A stretch of DNA of 64,000 nt from an uncultured Paracoccaceae bacterium (lineage in GTDB: Bacteria; Pseudomonadota; Alphaproteobacteria; Rhodobacterales; Rhodobacteraceae), in the NCBI GenBank assembly GCA_947500135.1, contig CANMQX010000003.1, positions 186,001 to 250,000 on the forward strand, read 5' to 3'. Each line of letters starts with the position of its first letter. Within the stretch, counting starts at the first letter, position 1. The translations under genes were made by a program, and so were the position numbers. This document shows positions 14,772 through 23,185 of this stretch, piece by piece. Under the pieces are notes generated by a model. It was not told the DNA's origin. It saw only the letters and a list, made by a program, of their open reading frames with translations, and did no database searches.

Positions 14772-16105
14772 CATCGATGCGGACCCGTGCCGTTGCGGCG
14801 GGTGTGATCTGGGCGATTTTTTCGATCCTGATCGGCGTTTTTGGACTGGCCTCTTATCTGGATGGCCAGACGCAGGCCCGGTTTGACGAATTGCTTGCCA
14901 GCCGCCACACGCAAGCCGTGATCGAAGTGGCCAATTATGCAGAAACGCCAGAGTTGATTGATTCCGGTATTGGTGACCCGATCTATCGCCAACCCTTTTC
15001 CGGCCAATATTGGCAGATCGAAAATCCGGATGGCGAAATTTTTGTATCGCAATCACTGGTCGATATGTTGTTGCCCCGCCCGGCAAAGCGTACTGGCACA
15101 ATACAGATCGGCAACTTTGCTGGCCCAACGGGTGAACAGCATCGCCGCATACAGGAATGGATCACGCTAGAGGACGGCTCTGTCTGGCATGTGCAGGTCG
15201 CTTCTTCGCTGCAAAGTCTGATCGCGGATCGCCAACAATTGCGGGGCAACCTGGTGCTGGCTTTTGGGTTGATCGCCGTGGTGGGGGTCATGGCAGGGTT
15301 TTTGCAAGCGTCCACCGTGTTGCGCCCCATCAATGATCTGCGCCGCGATGTGTTGTCCCGCTGGGATACTGATGATGAGCTGGATGTCACCGCCTATCCT
15401 GTCGAGGTGTCCCCTTTGGTGACGGATATCAACACGCTGCTGGAAAGAAACCGCGAGATTGTCAGCCGGTCGCGCAGGCAGGCGGCCGACCTTGCCCATG
15501 CGGTCAAGACGCCGTCGGCCATCGTTCGCAATGAGTTGGAAAAGCTGCGCGACACCGGTCAACCGGTTGCCAATTCTATTGAAGCGCTTGACCGGCTTGA
15601 TGCCCAGTTGAAGCGGTCATTTGCCCGGATGCGCGCCGATGGCGGCAATGCGGCGATGCATACATTTACCGATCTTGATGACGCCTTAGACCGGATGATC
15701 CGCGCCTTCACGGCCCTTGCCCGGAATGAAAACAAGGTGCTGACCTCGAAGGTGGTGCCGGGTTTGCGGCTGCGGATGGATCAGAATGACTTTGAAGAGG
15801 TTATTGGCAACCTGATGGATAACGCGATGAAGTGGTCCAACAAGGAGATCGGAATTGGTGCCGAGGCTGACGGCGAGCATGTCGTGATCCGCATTTGTGA
15901 CGATGGCCCCGGTATCCCTGACGAAGATCTGGGTGTTGCGACCCTGAGCGGGCAGCGACTGGATACATCCAAACCCGGCACCGGCCTTGGGCTGGCCATT
16001 GCCGCTGATCTTGCCCATGCCTATGGCGGCAAGATTTCGTTGCATCAATGCCCGTCGCTAGGCGGCTTGCAAGTGCAGGTTCGGCTGAAAGCCTCTGGTA
16101 TCTGA
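14768..16105 (+). CDS. PhoQ-like sensor histidine kinase
   Basis: A 445-residue inner-membrane kinase. TM1 spans about residues 7-30, a periplasmic domain runs to about 160, TM2 spans about 162-180, and a HAMP-like linker follows. The H-box is ADLAHAVKTPSAIV with His244 as likely phosphoacceptor; this HA(V/L)KTP form is characteristic of PhoQ-type kinases. ATPase motifs are the N-box DNAMKWS, the G1 box CDDGPGIP and G2 GTGLGLAI. It phosphorylates the overlapping upstream regulator. Ligand is unknown, but PhoQ relatives sense divalent cations or cationic peptides. Confidence 0.92.
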   Translation: MTSMRTRAVAAGVIWAIFSILIGVFGLASYLDGQTQARFDELLASRHTQAVIEVANYAETPELIDSGIGDPIYRQPFSGQYWQIENPDGEIFVSQSLVDMLLPRPAKRTGTIQIGNFAGPTGEQHRRIQEWITLEDGSVWHVQVASSLQSLIADRQQLRGNLVLAFGLIAVVGVMAGFLQASTVLRPINDLRRDVLSRWDTDDELDVTAYPVEVSPLVTDINTLLERNREIVSRSRRQAADLAHAVKTPSAIVRNELEKLRDTGQPVANSIEALDRLDAQLKRSFARMRADGGNAAMHTFTDLDDALDRMIRAFTALARNENKVLTSKVVPGLRLRMDQNDFEEVIGNLMDNAMKWSNKEIGIGAEADGEHVVIRICDDGPGIPDEDLGVATLSGQRLDTSKPGTGLGLAIAADLAHAYGGKISLHQCPSLGGLQVQVRLKASGI

Positions 16106-16180
16106 CACAGCCGGGTCGTGGCGCTGGCCTCTTGCGTGGTCAGTGGCTACATCTTTGGTCAGGATGCGCGAGGCGAGCAG

Positions 16181-17158
16181 ATGCGGCGACTGACATTTTT
16201 GGTGCTATTTATTGCGGCCGTTTACAGCGGGTACTGGTTTTTTGGGGCGCGGGCGGTCAAGGATGCAGCGACTAACGGTATCGCAACGGCCCAACAAGAT
16301 GGTTGGCAGATTGACTATAGTGACCTGAGCACGGTCGGCTTTCCCTCCCGGTTTGACACCACTGTCAACGATGTTTCCGTTAGCCCACCTGATGGGTTGT
16401 GGTCCTGGCAGGCACCGTTTCTGCAGGTTTTCGCGCTGAGCTATCAGCCCAACAACGTCATCGCGGCTTTTCCCCCAACCCAAACGCTACGCTTTGGTGA
16501 CGAAACGCTGCGGATCGCGGCTGACGGGTTGCGCGCCAGCGGCGGTGTTCGTGCCAATACCGATCTGTCGTTTAAATCCGCCACGGTAGAGGCGGGTGCC
16601 ACAACCATCACATCCGATCTTGGTTGGGCCGTCGCGTTGGATCGTGCCTTGCTTGCCTTGCGCGAAACCCCCGACACTCCCCGCAGCTATGATGTTTACG
16701 CTGATGCCGATCAATTAGTTTTACCAGCCGGGTTTGTAGGCCAAATTGATACGCAAGATACGTTGACTGATCAGATCACGCGGGTCGCCATTGACGGCCG
16801 CGTCGTGCTGGATCAACCACTGGACCGTCATGCGGTTGAACCGCTGCCCGAGGCGTTTGAACTGCGGTCATTTACGCTGGATTGGGGCCAGATCGCGTTA
16901 TCCGCCAAGGGCGACGTGACGATTGACCCAGCTGGTATTCCCGAAGGTCGGATCACGTTTAAAACGGCTGAGTGGCGTCCCCTGATCGATCTGGCTGTCA
17001 GTGCCGGGTTGATCCAGTCCGGTGTTGTGCCAACGGTTACCAATCTGGCCAATGCGATGGCCGATGACGGGGGGATGCTGGAACTGCCGATCAGCTTTCA
17101 ATCGGGGTTCATGTCATTGGGGCCACTGCCACTGGGACCTGCGCCGCGCTTGCGTTAG
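16181..17158 (+). CDS. DUF2125 family envelope protein
   Basis: A 325-residue protein anchored by one N-terminal hydrophobic helix (MRRLTFLVLFIAAVYSGYWFF), with the rest periplasmic. The motif GWQIDYSDLSTVGFPSRFD and the later strand-rich repeats are typical of DUF2125, an alphaproteobacterial family of unknown function with lipid-binding-like beta architecture. The ATG at 16181 is preferred because GAGG lies six to seven bases upstream and it opens the membrane anchor. It follows the histidine kinase in the same direction; its TAG overlaps the stop of the convergent YcjF gene. Confidence 0.82.
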   Translation: MRRLTFLVLFIAAVYSGYWFFGARAVKDAATNGIATAQQDGWQIDYSDLSTVGFPSRFDTTVNDVSVSPPDGLWSWQAPFLQVFALSYQPNNVIAAFPPTQTLRFGDETLRIAADGLRASGGVRANTDLSFKSATVEAGATTITSDLGWAVALDRALLALRETPDTPRSYDVYADADQLVLPAGFVGQIDTQDTLTDQITRVAIDGRVVLDQPLDRHAVEPLPEAFELRSFTLDWGQIALSAKGDVTIDPAGIPEGRITFKTAEWRPLIDLAVSAGLIQSGVVPTVTNLANAMADDGGMLELPISFQSGFMSLGPLPLGPAPRLR

Positions 17159-18144
17159 CCGCCCCTAAAAAGTCCTGTCAGCGCCCGCCGCACCAGTGCC
17201 GTGACAGATGGTCGTTTTGTTGCGTGGAAGGGCAGTGGCCTGCACACCTCAATCGCGGCAACGCCGACCCGGGCGGTGAGCGCCCCATTCACGACCCCTT
17301 CGCCGAACCGGCGCGAGACTTTGGACAATACACCGCCACCGGCCACTGATCCAATTAGGTCATCGCCCACCGCCACCGCCCCTGTTGCCACCAGATGGGT
17401 CAGCACGCTGCGTGTCAGCCGCCAGCTGCCCAATGTGCCTGCTCGCCCGCCATAGACCTCTGCAATCCGGCGGATCATGCGCAGGTTTGCCGTCAGCGCG
17501 GTGAAAAGGTCTGCCAATGCCAGCGGCACGATGGCAGTGACGGTGGCGACCTGACGGGCGGCCCCTTCAACCTCGCGCATCGCACGGGCATCCAGCGGCG
17601 CGATCAGGGTGGTTTCGGCCAGTCCCAGCAGGCCATCTGCATCCAGAATATCGCCTTGCCTGTCGCGCAGTTCGGCACGCCCCCAGGCGGTATCCTCCCG
17701 CGCACCATAGAGCCTGTTCAGTGCGGCAACGACGTCACGCGCGCCTTTCAGATCGCCGGTTTCCAGCGCCTCGGCGGCTTGATGCTGGATCGTGTCGAGC
17801 CGTCGCAAGCGCCCGAAAGCCGCCAGTTCGCGCATCGCAACCACCAGTAGCACAACACAAAGAAGTGCGATCAAACCTGTCGCGATTCCGCCCAAGATGA
17901 CAGAGCGTTCGAGCAATCCGGTGATGTAATCCCAAGCCGCAAGCGACACGACGAAGCCGACCAAGGCAACCGCCAGCGACCAGAACCACCGCGCCAACCG
18001 CGATGGGCGACGCGCTGCGATGGCGGCAACTTGTTGCATGGCTGCACCTTTTTCCGGCGTTGTCAGATCGGGGACGGCTGGTGCGGCCTCTGGCTTGGCG
18101 GCTTCGCTGTCATCGAGTTCGATCAGAACAGGTCCACGGCTCAT
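17155..18144 (-). CDS. ycjF: YcjF/TIGR01620 family inner-membrane protein
   Basis: A 329-residue UPF0283-type protein with a charged cytoplasmic N-terminus, two predicted helices (about residues 53-72 and 80-102) and a soluble C-terminal region rich in Ala and Arg. In many proteobacteria ycjF accompanies ycjX, as here; in gammaproteobacteria both are linked to the phage-shock response, but their molecular activity is unclear. A GNAT gene lies between ycjX and ycjF in this operon, with 4-nt overlaps at both junctions. Confidence 0.85.
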   Translation of the reverse strand: MSRGPVLIELDDSEAAKPEAAPAVPDLTTPEKGAAMQQVAAIAARRPSRLARWFWSLAVALVGFVVSLAAWDYITGLLERSVILGGIATGLIALLCVVLLVVAMRELAAFGRLRRLDTIQHQAAEALETGDLKGARDVVAALNRLYGAREDTAWGRAELRDRQGDILDADGLLGLAETTLIAPLDARAMREVEGAARQVATVTAIVPLALADLFTALTANLRMIRRIAEVYGGRAGTLGSWRLTRSVLTHLVATGAVAVGDDLIGSVAGGGVLSKVSRRFGEGVVNGALTARVGVAAIEVCRPLPFHATKRPSVTALVRRALTGLFRGG

Positions 18145-18578
18145 GATTTAGCCCTCCAGACATAGCGGATATCAGGCAGGTTTTCTTCGTTTCCGACCCC
18201 ATCGGTCATGTGATCCACTTTAAAACCCTGCCGTTCGTAGAACCGCTGGGCCCCTGTGTTGGCCTGAAAACACCAGAGCCATAGCTGGTCGGATCGATCC
18301 ATCATTTCCGCCATCAGGGCGGTGCCGACCCCTTGCCCCCGTGCGCTGGGCGCAAGGTAGAATTGCCCGATCTCCATCCCGTCGCGGGCGATGAAACCCT
18401 GCACCTCGCCAGCCGTCTCGGCGATCAGCACGTCTTGGGTTTTGATCACTGTTTGTAAGAATTGCCGGTCCTCGTCGCGTGTATGCAGCGGCGGGATATA
18501 GGGGGTGGCTTCGCACCAATCCCCTAGGATCTGCGCGGTGGTGTCGACATCTGCACTGGTTGCCTGCCGCAGGATCAT
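18141..18578 (-). CDS. GNAT-family N-acetyltransferase
   Basis: A 145-residue single-domain acetyltransferase. The acetyl-CoA pyrophosphate-binding loop is seen in YLAPSARGQGVGTALM, preceded by the beta-4 strand and followed by LWLWCFQANTGAQRFYERQGF, the typical C-terminal arm. The ATG at 18578 starts MILRQATSADVD; the open frame extends upstream but only inside the ycjX gene. It is wedged between ycjX and ycjF with ATGA-type overlaps, so it is co-expressed with them. Acceptor substrate is unknown. Confidence 0.88.
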   Translation of the reverse strand: MILRQATSADVDTTAQILGDWCEATPYIPPLHTRDEDRQFLQTVIKTQDVLIAETAGEVQGFIARDGMEIGQFYLAPSARGQGVGTALMAEMMDRSDQLWLWCFQANTGAQRFYERQGFKVDHMTDGVGNEENLPDIRYVWRAKS

Positions 18579-19987
18579 AGCCGGTCCCCCAAGAGAAACT
18601 GTGCCGCCTTGTCCAGCCTTATATGGGGCGGTCCATCGCCGGGCCGCAGGGTCAGCGGGGCCGGGGCGAAGTTCATTACGCTGTAGTCGGCATCCAGCCA
18701 TTTGTCCGACCCTTCGCGGGCGGGGGTCAGCAGATGTGACGGATCATCAGGCAATTTGCCCGGATAAAAGGCCGCTTGTCTGCCATCGGCCAGCAGTTCT
18801 CCGCGCACAACGTCCAGCGGCCCGTCCGTGTGATCAACCGTTTCTTCCACCGTGGTGCGCAAGGCCGCAATGGACATGGCACTGGTCTTGGCCCCGGCGA
18901 AATCGGCCCGGTCCTTTGCCTCGCGCAGCAGCGCCTTGGTGATCGCGGTCAGTTTCGGGTGTTGTGTATGGTGCAGGTGATCGGCCTTGGTGGCCGCGAA
19001 CAAGATCTTTTCGACCTGTCGCCCTTGGAAGATGCGGGTCAAAAACGCATTGCGCCCGGGTCGGAACGCCCCAAGGATGCGTGCCATGGCCGCCCGCAGG
19101 TCATCCAATGCGGCAGGCCCTGCGTGGATCGCCCCAAGCACATCGACCAACACGATCTGGCGGTCGATCTTGGCAAAGTGATCCCGGAAGAAGGGTTTGA
19201 CGATGTTACGCTTGTAGCTCTCAAAACGTCGTTCGAGCTCGCGCCCCAGCGACCCGCGTGGGAAGCTGTCGCCGCCCAGTGGCGCAAATGTTAGCACGGG
19301 CGAACCGGCCAGATCGCCGGGCAGCAGGAACCGCCCCGGTGAGCAATCCGAAAACCCTGCCTCGCGCGATGCACGCAGATGCGCAGTGTAGCTTTCGGCA
19401 AGCGCCTGTGCGTCGGGTTCGTCCAGTTTGGTACCGCCATCATGATCACCCAGCAATTGTAGATACGCATCACCACCCGGGCGTCCCTTGGCCCGTTCCA
19501 GCGCCGCTTTTGACCAGTCCTGATAGGTTTGATCCAGCAGCCCAAGGTCAAGCAGCCATTCGCCGGGATAATCGACGATATCGATATGTACCGTGCGTGG
19601 CCCGGATAGCCCGCCCAGCAACCCGCTGGGTTGTACCCGCAATGACAGGCGCAATTCGCTGATCTGGTTGGTGCCTTCGGGCCAGCTGGGTTCGGGTGCT
19701 GTCAGCCGGTTCAAATGAGACTCGAACGCGAAGCGCGGGATCGTGTCGTCGGGTTGTGGTTGTAGATAGGCCGTGCGTATGGCCCCGTTGGCCGCCGCCG
19801 CAAGCCCAGTCATCCGTCCCCGATCCATCAGATTGGCCACGAGTGAGGTGATGAACACCGTTTTGCCCGCCCGCGACAGCCCCGTCACCCCCAGCCGGAT
19901 CACTGGATCGGAAAAAGGGGCTGTGACCGTATCGGTGACTGTTTCGACGCCGCGCAGGATTTGATCGGCGATTGTTGAGATGACCAC
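18575..19987 (-). CDS. ycjX: YcjX family P-loop NTPase (DUF463)
   Basis: A 470-residue cytoplasmic GTPase-like protein. The Walker A motif is GLSRAGKT (residues 36-43); later motifs include VHIDIVDYPGEWLLDL (switch/Walker B region) and FAATKADH, a likely guanine-specificity (N/T)KxD element. The start is GTG: AAGGGA lies eight bases upstream and there is no suitable ATG near the conserved N-terminus. It heads the three-gene cluster ycjX-GNAT-ycjF. Relatives are associated with stress and envelope maintenance, but biochemical function is not established. Confidence 0.9.
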   Translation of the reverse strand: MVISTIADQILRGVETVTDTVTAPFSDPVIRLGVTGLSRAGKTVFITSLVANLMDRGRMTGLAAAANGAIRTAYLQPQPDDTIPRFAFESHLNRLTAPEPSWPEGTNQISELRLSLRVQPSGLLGGLSGPRTVHIDIVDYPGEWLLDLGLLDQTYQDWSKAALERAKGRPGGDAYLQLLGDHDGGTKLDEPDAQALAESYTAHLRASREAGFSDCSPGRFLLPGDLAGSPVLTFAPLGGDSFPRGSLGRELERRFESYKRNIVKPFFRDHFAKIDRQIVLVDVLGAIHAGPAALDDLRAAMARILGAFRPGRNAFLTRIFQGRQVEKILFAATKADHLHHTQHPKLTAITKALLREAKDRADFAGAKTSAMSIAALRTTVEETVDHTDGPLDVVRGELLADGRQAAFYPGKLPDDPSHLLTPAREGSDKWLDADYSVMNFAPAPLTLRPGDGPPHIRLDKAAQFLLGDRL

Positions 19988-20081
19988 GGGCTGTCCCTTT
20001 TACGTTTGGACAGAAGATAGGGGCGTTGCGATGCGTTGTGTAGGGATTGATTTTGCCGAATGCTCCCCCTAATCGGGGGCC

Positions 20082-20849
20082 ATGCCCCGTTATGCCCTTC
20101 TTGTTGAATACTACGGTGCCCCCTTTGCTGGCTGGCAACGGCAGGCGGATCAGCCATCGGTGCAAGGCGCGATTGAGGCTGCCTTGGCCAAGCTGGAGCC
20201 TCGCGCCCATACGATTGCCGCCGCAGGTCGTACCGATGCGGGGGTGCATGCCACGGGCCAGGTCGCCCATTGTGATATGAATAAGGATTGGGACCCGTTC
20301 CGCCTGTCTGAGGCGTTGAATTTTCATCTGAAGCCTGCGCCCGTTGCGATCCTTGATTGTGCCCGTGTCGACGATGACTGGCATGCGCGGTTTGATGCGA
20401 TTGAACGCCGCTATCTGTTTCGCCTGATATCCCGCCGCGCGCCACTGACGTCAGAGGCGGGTCAGATGTGGCGGGTAAATCATCCGTTGGATGCAGCGGC
20501 AATGCAGGCAGGCGCAGACCAGTTGATTGGTCAGCATGATTTTACCACTTTCCGGTCATCGATTTGTCAGGCCAAAAGCCCGGTTAAGACCTTGGATGAA
20601 TTGCGGGTAGAGGCCGTTGATAGACCAGTCGGCACCGAATTTCGGTTTCACGTTCGCGCCCGGTCTTTTCTGCATAATCAGGTTCGCAGTTTTGTCGGCA
20701 CGCTGGAACGGGTGGGTACAGGTGCGTGGACGCCGGATGATGTGGGTGATGCCTTGGCCGCCAAGGATCGCGCTGCCTGCGGTCCGGTCAGCCCGCCGCA
20801 GGGTTTGTATCTGGCTGGGGTGACGTATCCGATTGATCCGTTCGGTTAA
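20082..20849 (+). CDS. truA: tRNA pseudouridine(38-40) synthase
   Basis: A 255-residue enzyme converting uridines 38-40 in the tRNA anticodon stem to pseudouridine. The catalytic motif [14 protein letters not shown] contains Asp52 as nucleophile; other family blocks are [25 protein letters not shown] and [18 protein letters not shown]. Length matches bacterial TruA. It is divergent from ycjX with 94 nt between starts and convergent with the DUF3726 gene. Confidence 0.96.
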   Translation: MPRYALLVEYYGAPFAGWQRQADQPSVQGAIEAALAKLEPRAHTIAAAGRTDAGVHATGQVAHCDMNKDWDPFRLSEALNFHLKPAPVAILDCARVDDDWHARFDAIERRYLFRLISRRAPLTSEAGQMWRVNHPLDAAAMQAGADQLIGQHDFTTFRSSICQAKSPVKTLDELRVEAVDRPVGTEFRFHVRARSFLHNQVRSFVGTLERVGTGAWTPDDVGDALAAKDRAACGPVSPPQGLYLAGVTYPIDPFG

Positions 20850-20896
20850 GGTGCCGACTATTAGCGGCGATATGGCTGTGGCGGCAATATGGTCTT

Positions 20897-21412
20897 CTAA
20901 TCCTCATCGGCAGGACCAGCCCCGCCTTTGCGCGATGCATCGGTGGCGGGTACATGGGTTCTTGCCGCTAACTGGGTGAAGATGGCCCAGACGTCATCGG
21001 GGATTTCAACCGGCCCCAACATTGGATCAGAGTTCACGCGGCCTTGCCTTTTGATCATTGTGCCGTCAGCGACCACGTTCAACCCGGCCTCTGCCAGCAT
21101 CGCCACAACCAATGGCACATGGGCTGCATTGCATAACCGTGCCTTGGCCCCGCCGGTCGCAAAGCAGTCTTTGACCATGGGGGCGGTCATCGCTGCATTG
21201 CCGCTTTTGACGATGACCCGGTCCCCGCCCCAGGCCACATCCACGGACGTTCGCGGTTCGGTCAACGCAGCGACGATGCAGTCCAGATCCTGACCATGCC
21301 CAGCCAGATAAAGTGCCGTGCGCGCCAGATCGTCGGCTTGCCCTATGGGAATGCCCGCACCGATGGCGGCATGACGCACCATTTTGCCAACCTCATCAAG
21401 CGCCCGCATCAT
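20897..21412 (-). CDS. DUF3726 domain protein
   Basis: A 171-residue soluble protein. Its opening (MMRALDEVGKMVRHAAIGAGIPIGQADDLARTALYLAGHG) follows the DUF3726 pattern of an N-terminal helix, an A-x-G-A-G-x-P-x-G loop and a second helix. The start at 21412 forms an ATGA overlap with the stop of the upstream 549-residue gene, so the pair is translationally coupled. DUF3726 has no assigned function. An upstream GTG at 21433 is an unlikely start. Family assignment is moderately sure and function unknown. Confidence 0.7.
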   Translation of the reverse strand: MMRALDEVGKMVRHAAIGAGIPIGQADDLARTALYLAGHGQDLDCIVAALTEPRTSVDVAWGGDRVIVKSGNAAMTAPMVKDCFATGGAKARLCNAAHVPLVVAMLAEAGLNVVADGTMIKRQGRVNSDPMLGPVEIPDDVWAIFTQLAARTHVPATDASRKGGAGPADED

Positions 21413-23058
21413 TTTCTGAAAACCGGCAGCCACCAGTCGTCGGCATCGTCAAGCTCATCAAACAGTGGCGCGCCTTGCGACAATGTGATCCGGGTCCAGC
21501 GATCTGACTTGGGGTCGAATTTGGAGGCACCGAAAAACGCCAGTTTGCAGCGCAGCAGATCAATGGGCAGGCAATCGGCCCCGATCAGATTATCCCGTAT
21601 TTCAGCATAGGGGTGCTGGTCGAGCGTTTGTACCCGCTGGATCGCGGCCCGATGTTCGGGATGGGTCACCAGAAACTGTGCGACAGGCCCGTCGGCCCCC
21701 GCCAGATCGTTTGCAAGAGCCTTGACCTGCCGCCCGGTGTCGAGCGGTGTTTCAACATCGGCCCCGCTGTCGGTGTGCCGATTGCCCAGACGCGGTTCCA
21801 GCTTTTCTTCGGAGACATACCAGAATTGTGCGCAAGCGTCGGGCTGATCATAATCAATCGTGCAGGCCCAATCCCAATCGCGGGCGATGAGGTCCTGCAA
21901 GGTTTCGCAAGACATATCCGCCTTGAGCCGTGGGACAAAAGGGTTTGCCATACAATGCGCCAATTCATCAACCAGCGATCCGAACGGTTCCAGCACAAGA
22001 GCCGCAATCAGTTCCTGCGTGTCCACTGACCAACGCGTGCTGTCGCGGATAATGCGATCAATGGGGCGGGTGGTCGAAAGCGCCTCTGGCGTCAGCGTAT
22101 CGGCGAATGCCATCCACTCCTGCCGTATTACGGCTATCCGCTCTGTTGCGATCTGATCGGCGACGTTCCATTCGGCCAGATGTTGTGCAGCCCGGGCAAC
22201 TAATTCATAGATCCGCGACATCTGATCAAGGGTAAGTTCCCGGATCGCCCGGACCCGCGCGAGTGCAATTTCGCGTACCTGTATCCATGCATCCAGCAGC
22301 AATGGGTGGTTGACTAGAAACGGTGCCATGCCAAGGCCGGTCGCATTGCCGATACCCAACTGGCGCTTTGTTTCGCGCGTCAGCTGCCCGCCGCCGACAT
22401 GTTCCACCAGATCATGTGTGAAGCCCCGGATCAGCCAGACTGACAGCATTTCGGCCATGAAAGGGCCGTCCAGCCCGGGCCGGTCAATGATATGCGCCCG
22501 ATCGGCGATCCCGAATTTGCCGTTGCCGTAAACAGCTGTGGTCCGCATCAGATAACCGGTTTGCCGCAGCAATGCCGTATCGGGTTGCCGCGCATCGCGT
22601 AGCGCCGCAACGACGTGATCAAACAGCCGTACGGATTTATTGGCACGGCTAAGGACAAGATCCTTATGAGTAAAGCGACCAGCCTCTTGTAGCGGTGCGC
22701 TGGCAACGATCCGGGCGATTTCATCCGCATCCGGGATACCGTCATAAAGCACAAATGCACTGTCCCACGCGGTGGCAATCACCCGGTCGGTTCGCATTTG
22801 CGGCGGCAGATCATTTGATACCGCAACAAGTGCATAATCATACCCGCCAAAATGCACACTATAGACGGCATGCCCAAAGCCATGTTCGTCGATGTTCCAG
22901 ATGGGCCGTTTGACCTGCACGTTATCAGCAGCCAGCGCCCGCATCAGTGTGCGTAGAAATGACAGCCTGGTCGGGAAAGTGGCCCCCATCCGCCGTAGCC
23001 GCATCACTTCTTGCGGTGGCCTCATGGGTAATTGATCGGGTGAAAGGTGGTCTTTCAT
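21409..23058 (-). CDS. Conserved 549-residue protein of unknown function, paired with DUF3726
   Basis: A large soluble protein with no signal peptide or membrane helices. It contains many Asp, Arg and His residues, for example WNIDEHGFGHAVYSVHFGGYDYALV near residue 60, VWLIRGFTHDLVEHVGGGQLT mid-protein, and CTIDYDQPDACAQFWYVSEEK toward the C-terminus. I do not recognise catalytic motifs of a known enzyme. The ATG at 23058 (MKDHLSPDQLPMRPP) is preferred over an in-frame start at 23091. It overlaps the DUF3726 gene by 4 nt, so the two probably act together, perhaps in a catabolic or cofactor pathway; this is inference. Confidence 0.7.
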   Translation of the reverse strand: MKDHLSPDQLPMRPPQEVMRLRRMGATFPTRLSFLRTLMRALAADNVQVKRPIWNIDEHGFGHAVYSVHFGGYDYALVAVSNDLPPQMRTDRVIATAWDSAFVLYDGIPDADEIARIVASAPLQEAGRFTHKDLVLSRANKSVRLFDHVVAALRDARQPDTALLRQTGYLMRTTAVYGNGKFGIADRAHIIDRPGLDGPFMAEMLSVWLIRGFTHDLVEHVGGGQLTRETKRQLGIGNATGLGMAPFLVNHPLLLDAWIQVREIALARVRAIRELTLDQMSRIYELVARAAQHLAEWNVADQIATERIAVIRQEWMAFADTLTPEALSTTRPIDRIIRDSTRWSVDTQELIAALVLEPFGSLVDELAHCMANPFVPRLKADMSCETLQDLIARDWDWACTIDYDQPDACAQFWYVSEEKLEPRLGNRHTDSGADVETPLDTGRQVKALANDLAGADGPVAQFLVTHPEHRAAIQRVQTLDQHPYAEIRDNLIGADCLPIDLLRCKLAFFGASKFDPKSDRWTRITLSQGAPLFDELDDADDWWLPVFRK

Positions 23059-23185
23059 GAAAACCAGACTAACCTGCGTAACTATGGGCAACTACCCAAA
23101 AAAAGTTTAGGGCAGGGCCGAATAAGCGAGGAACCACCGACGGGCGAATGCGTTCCTGTCAGAGAGTAGTAGAGTGAGTTAGCGC

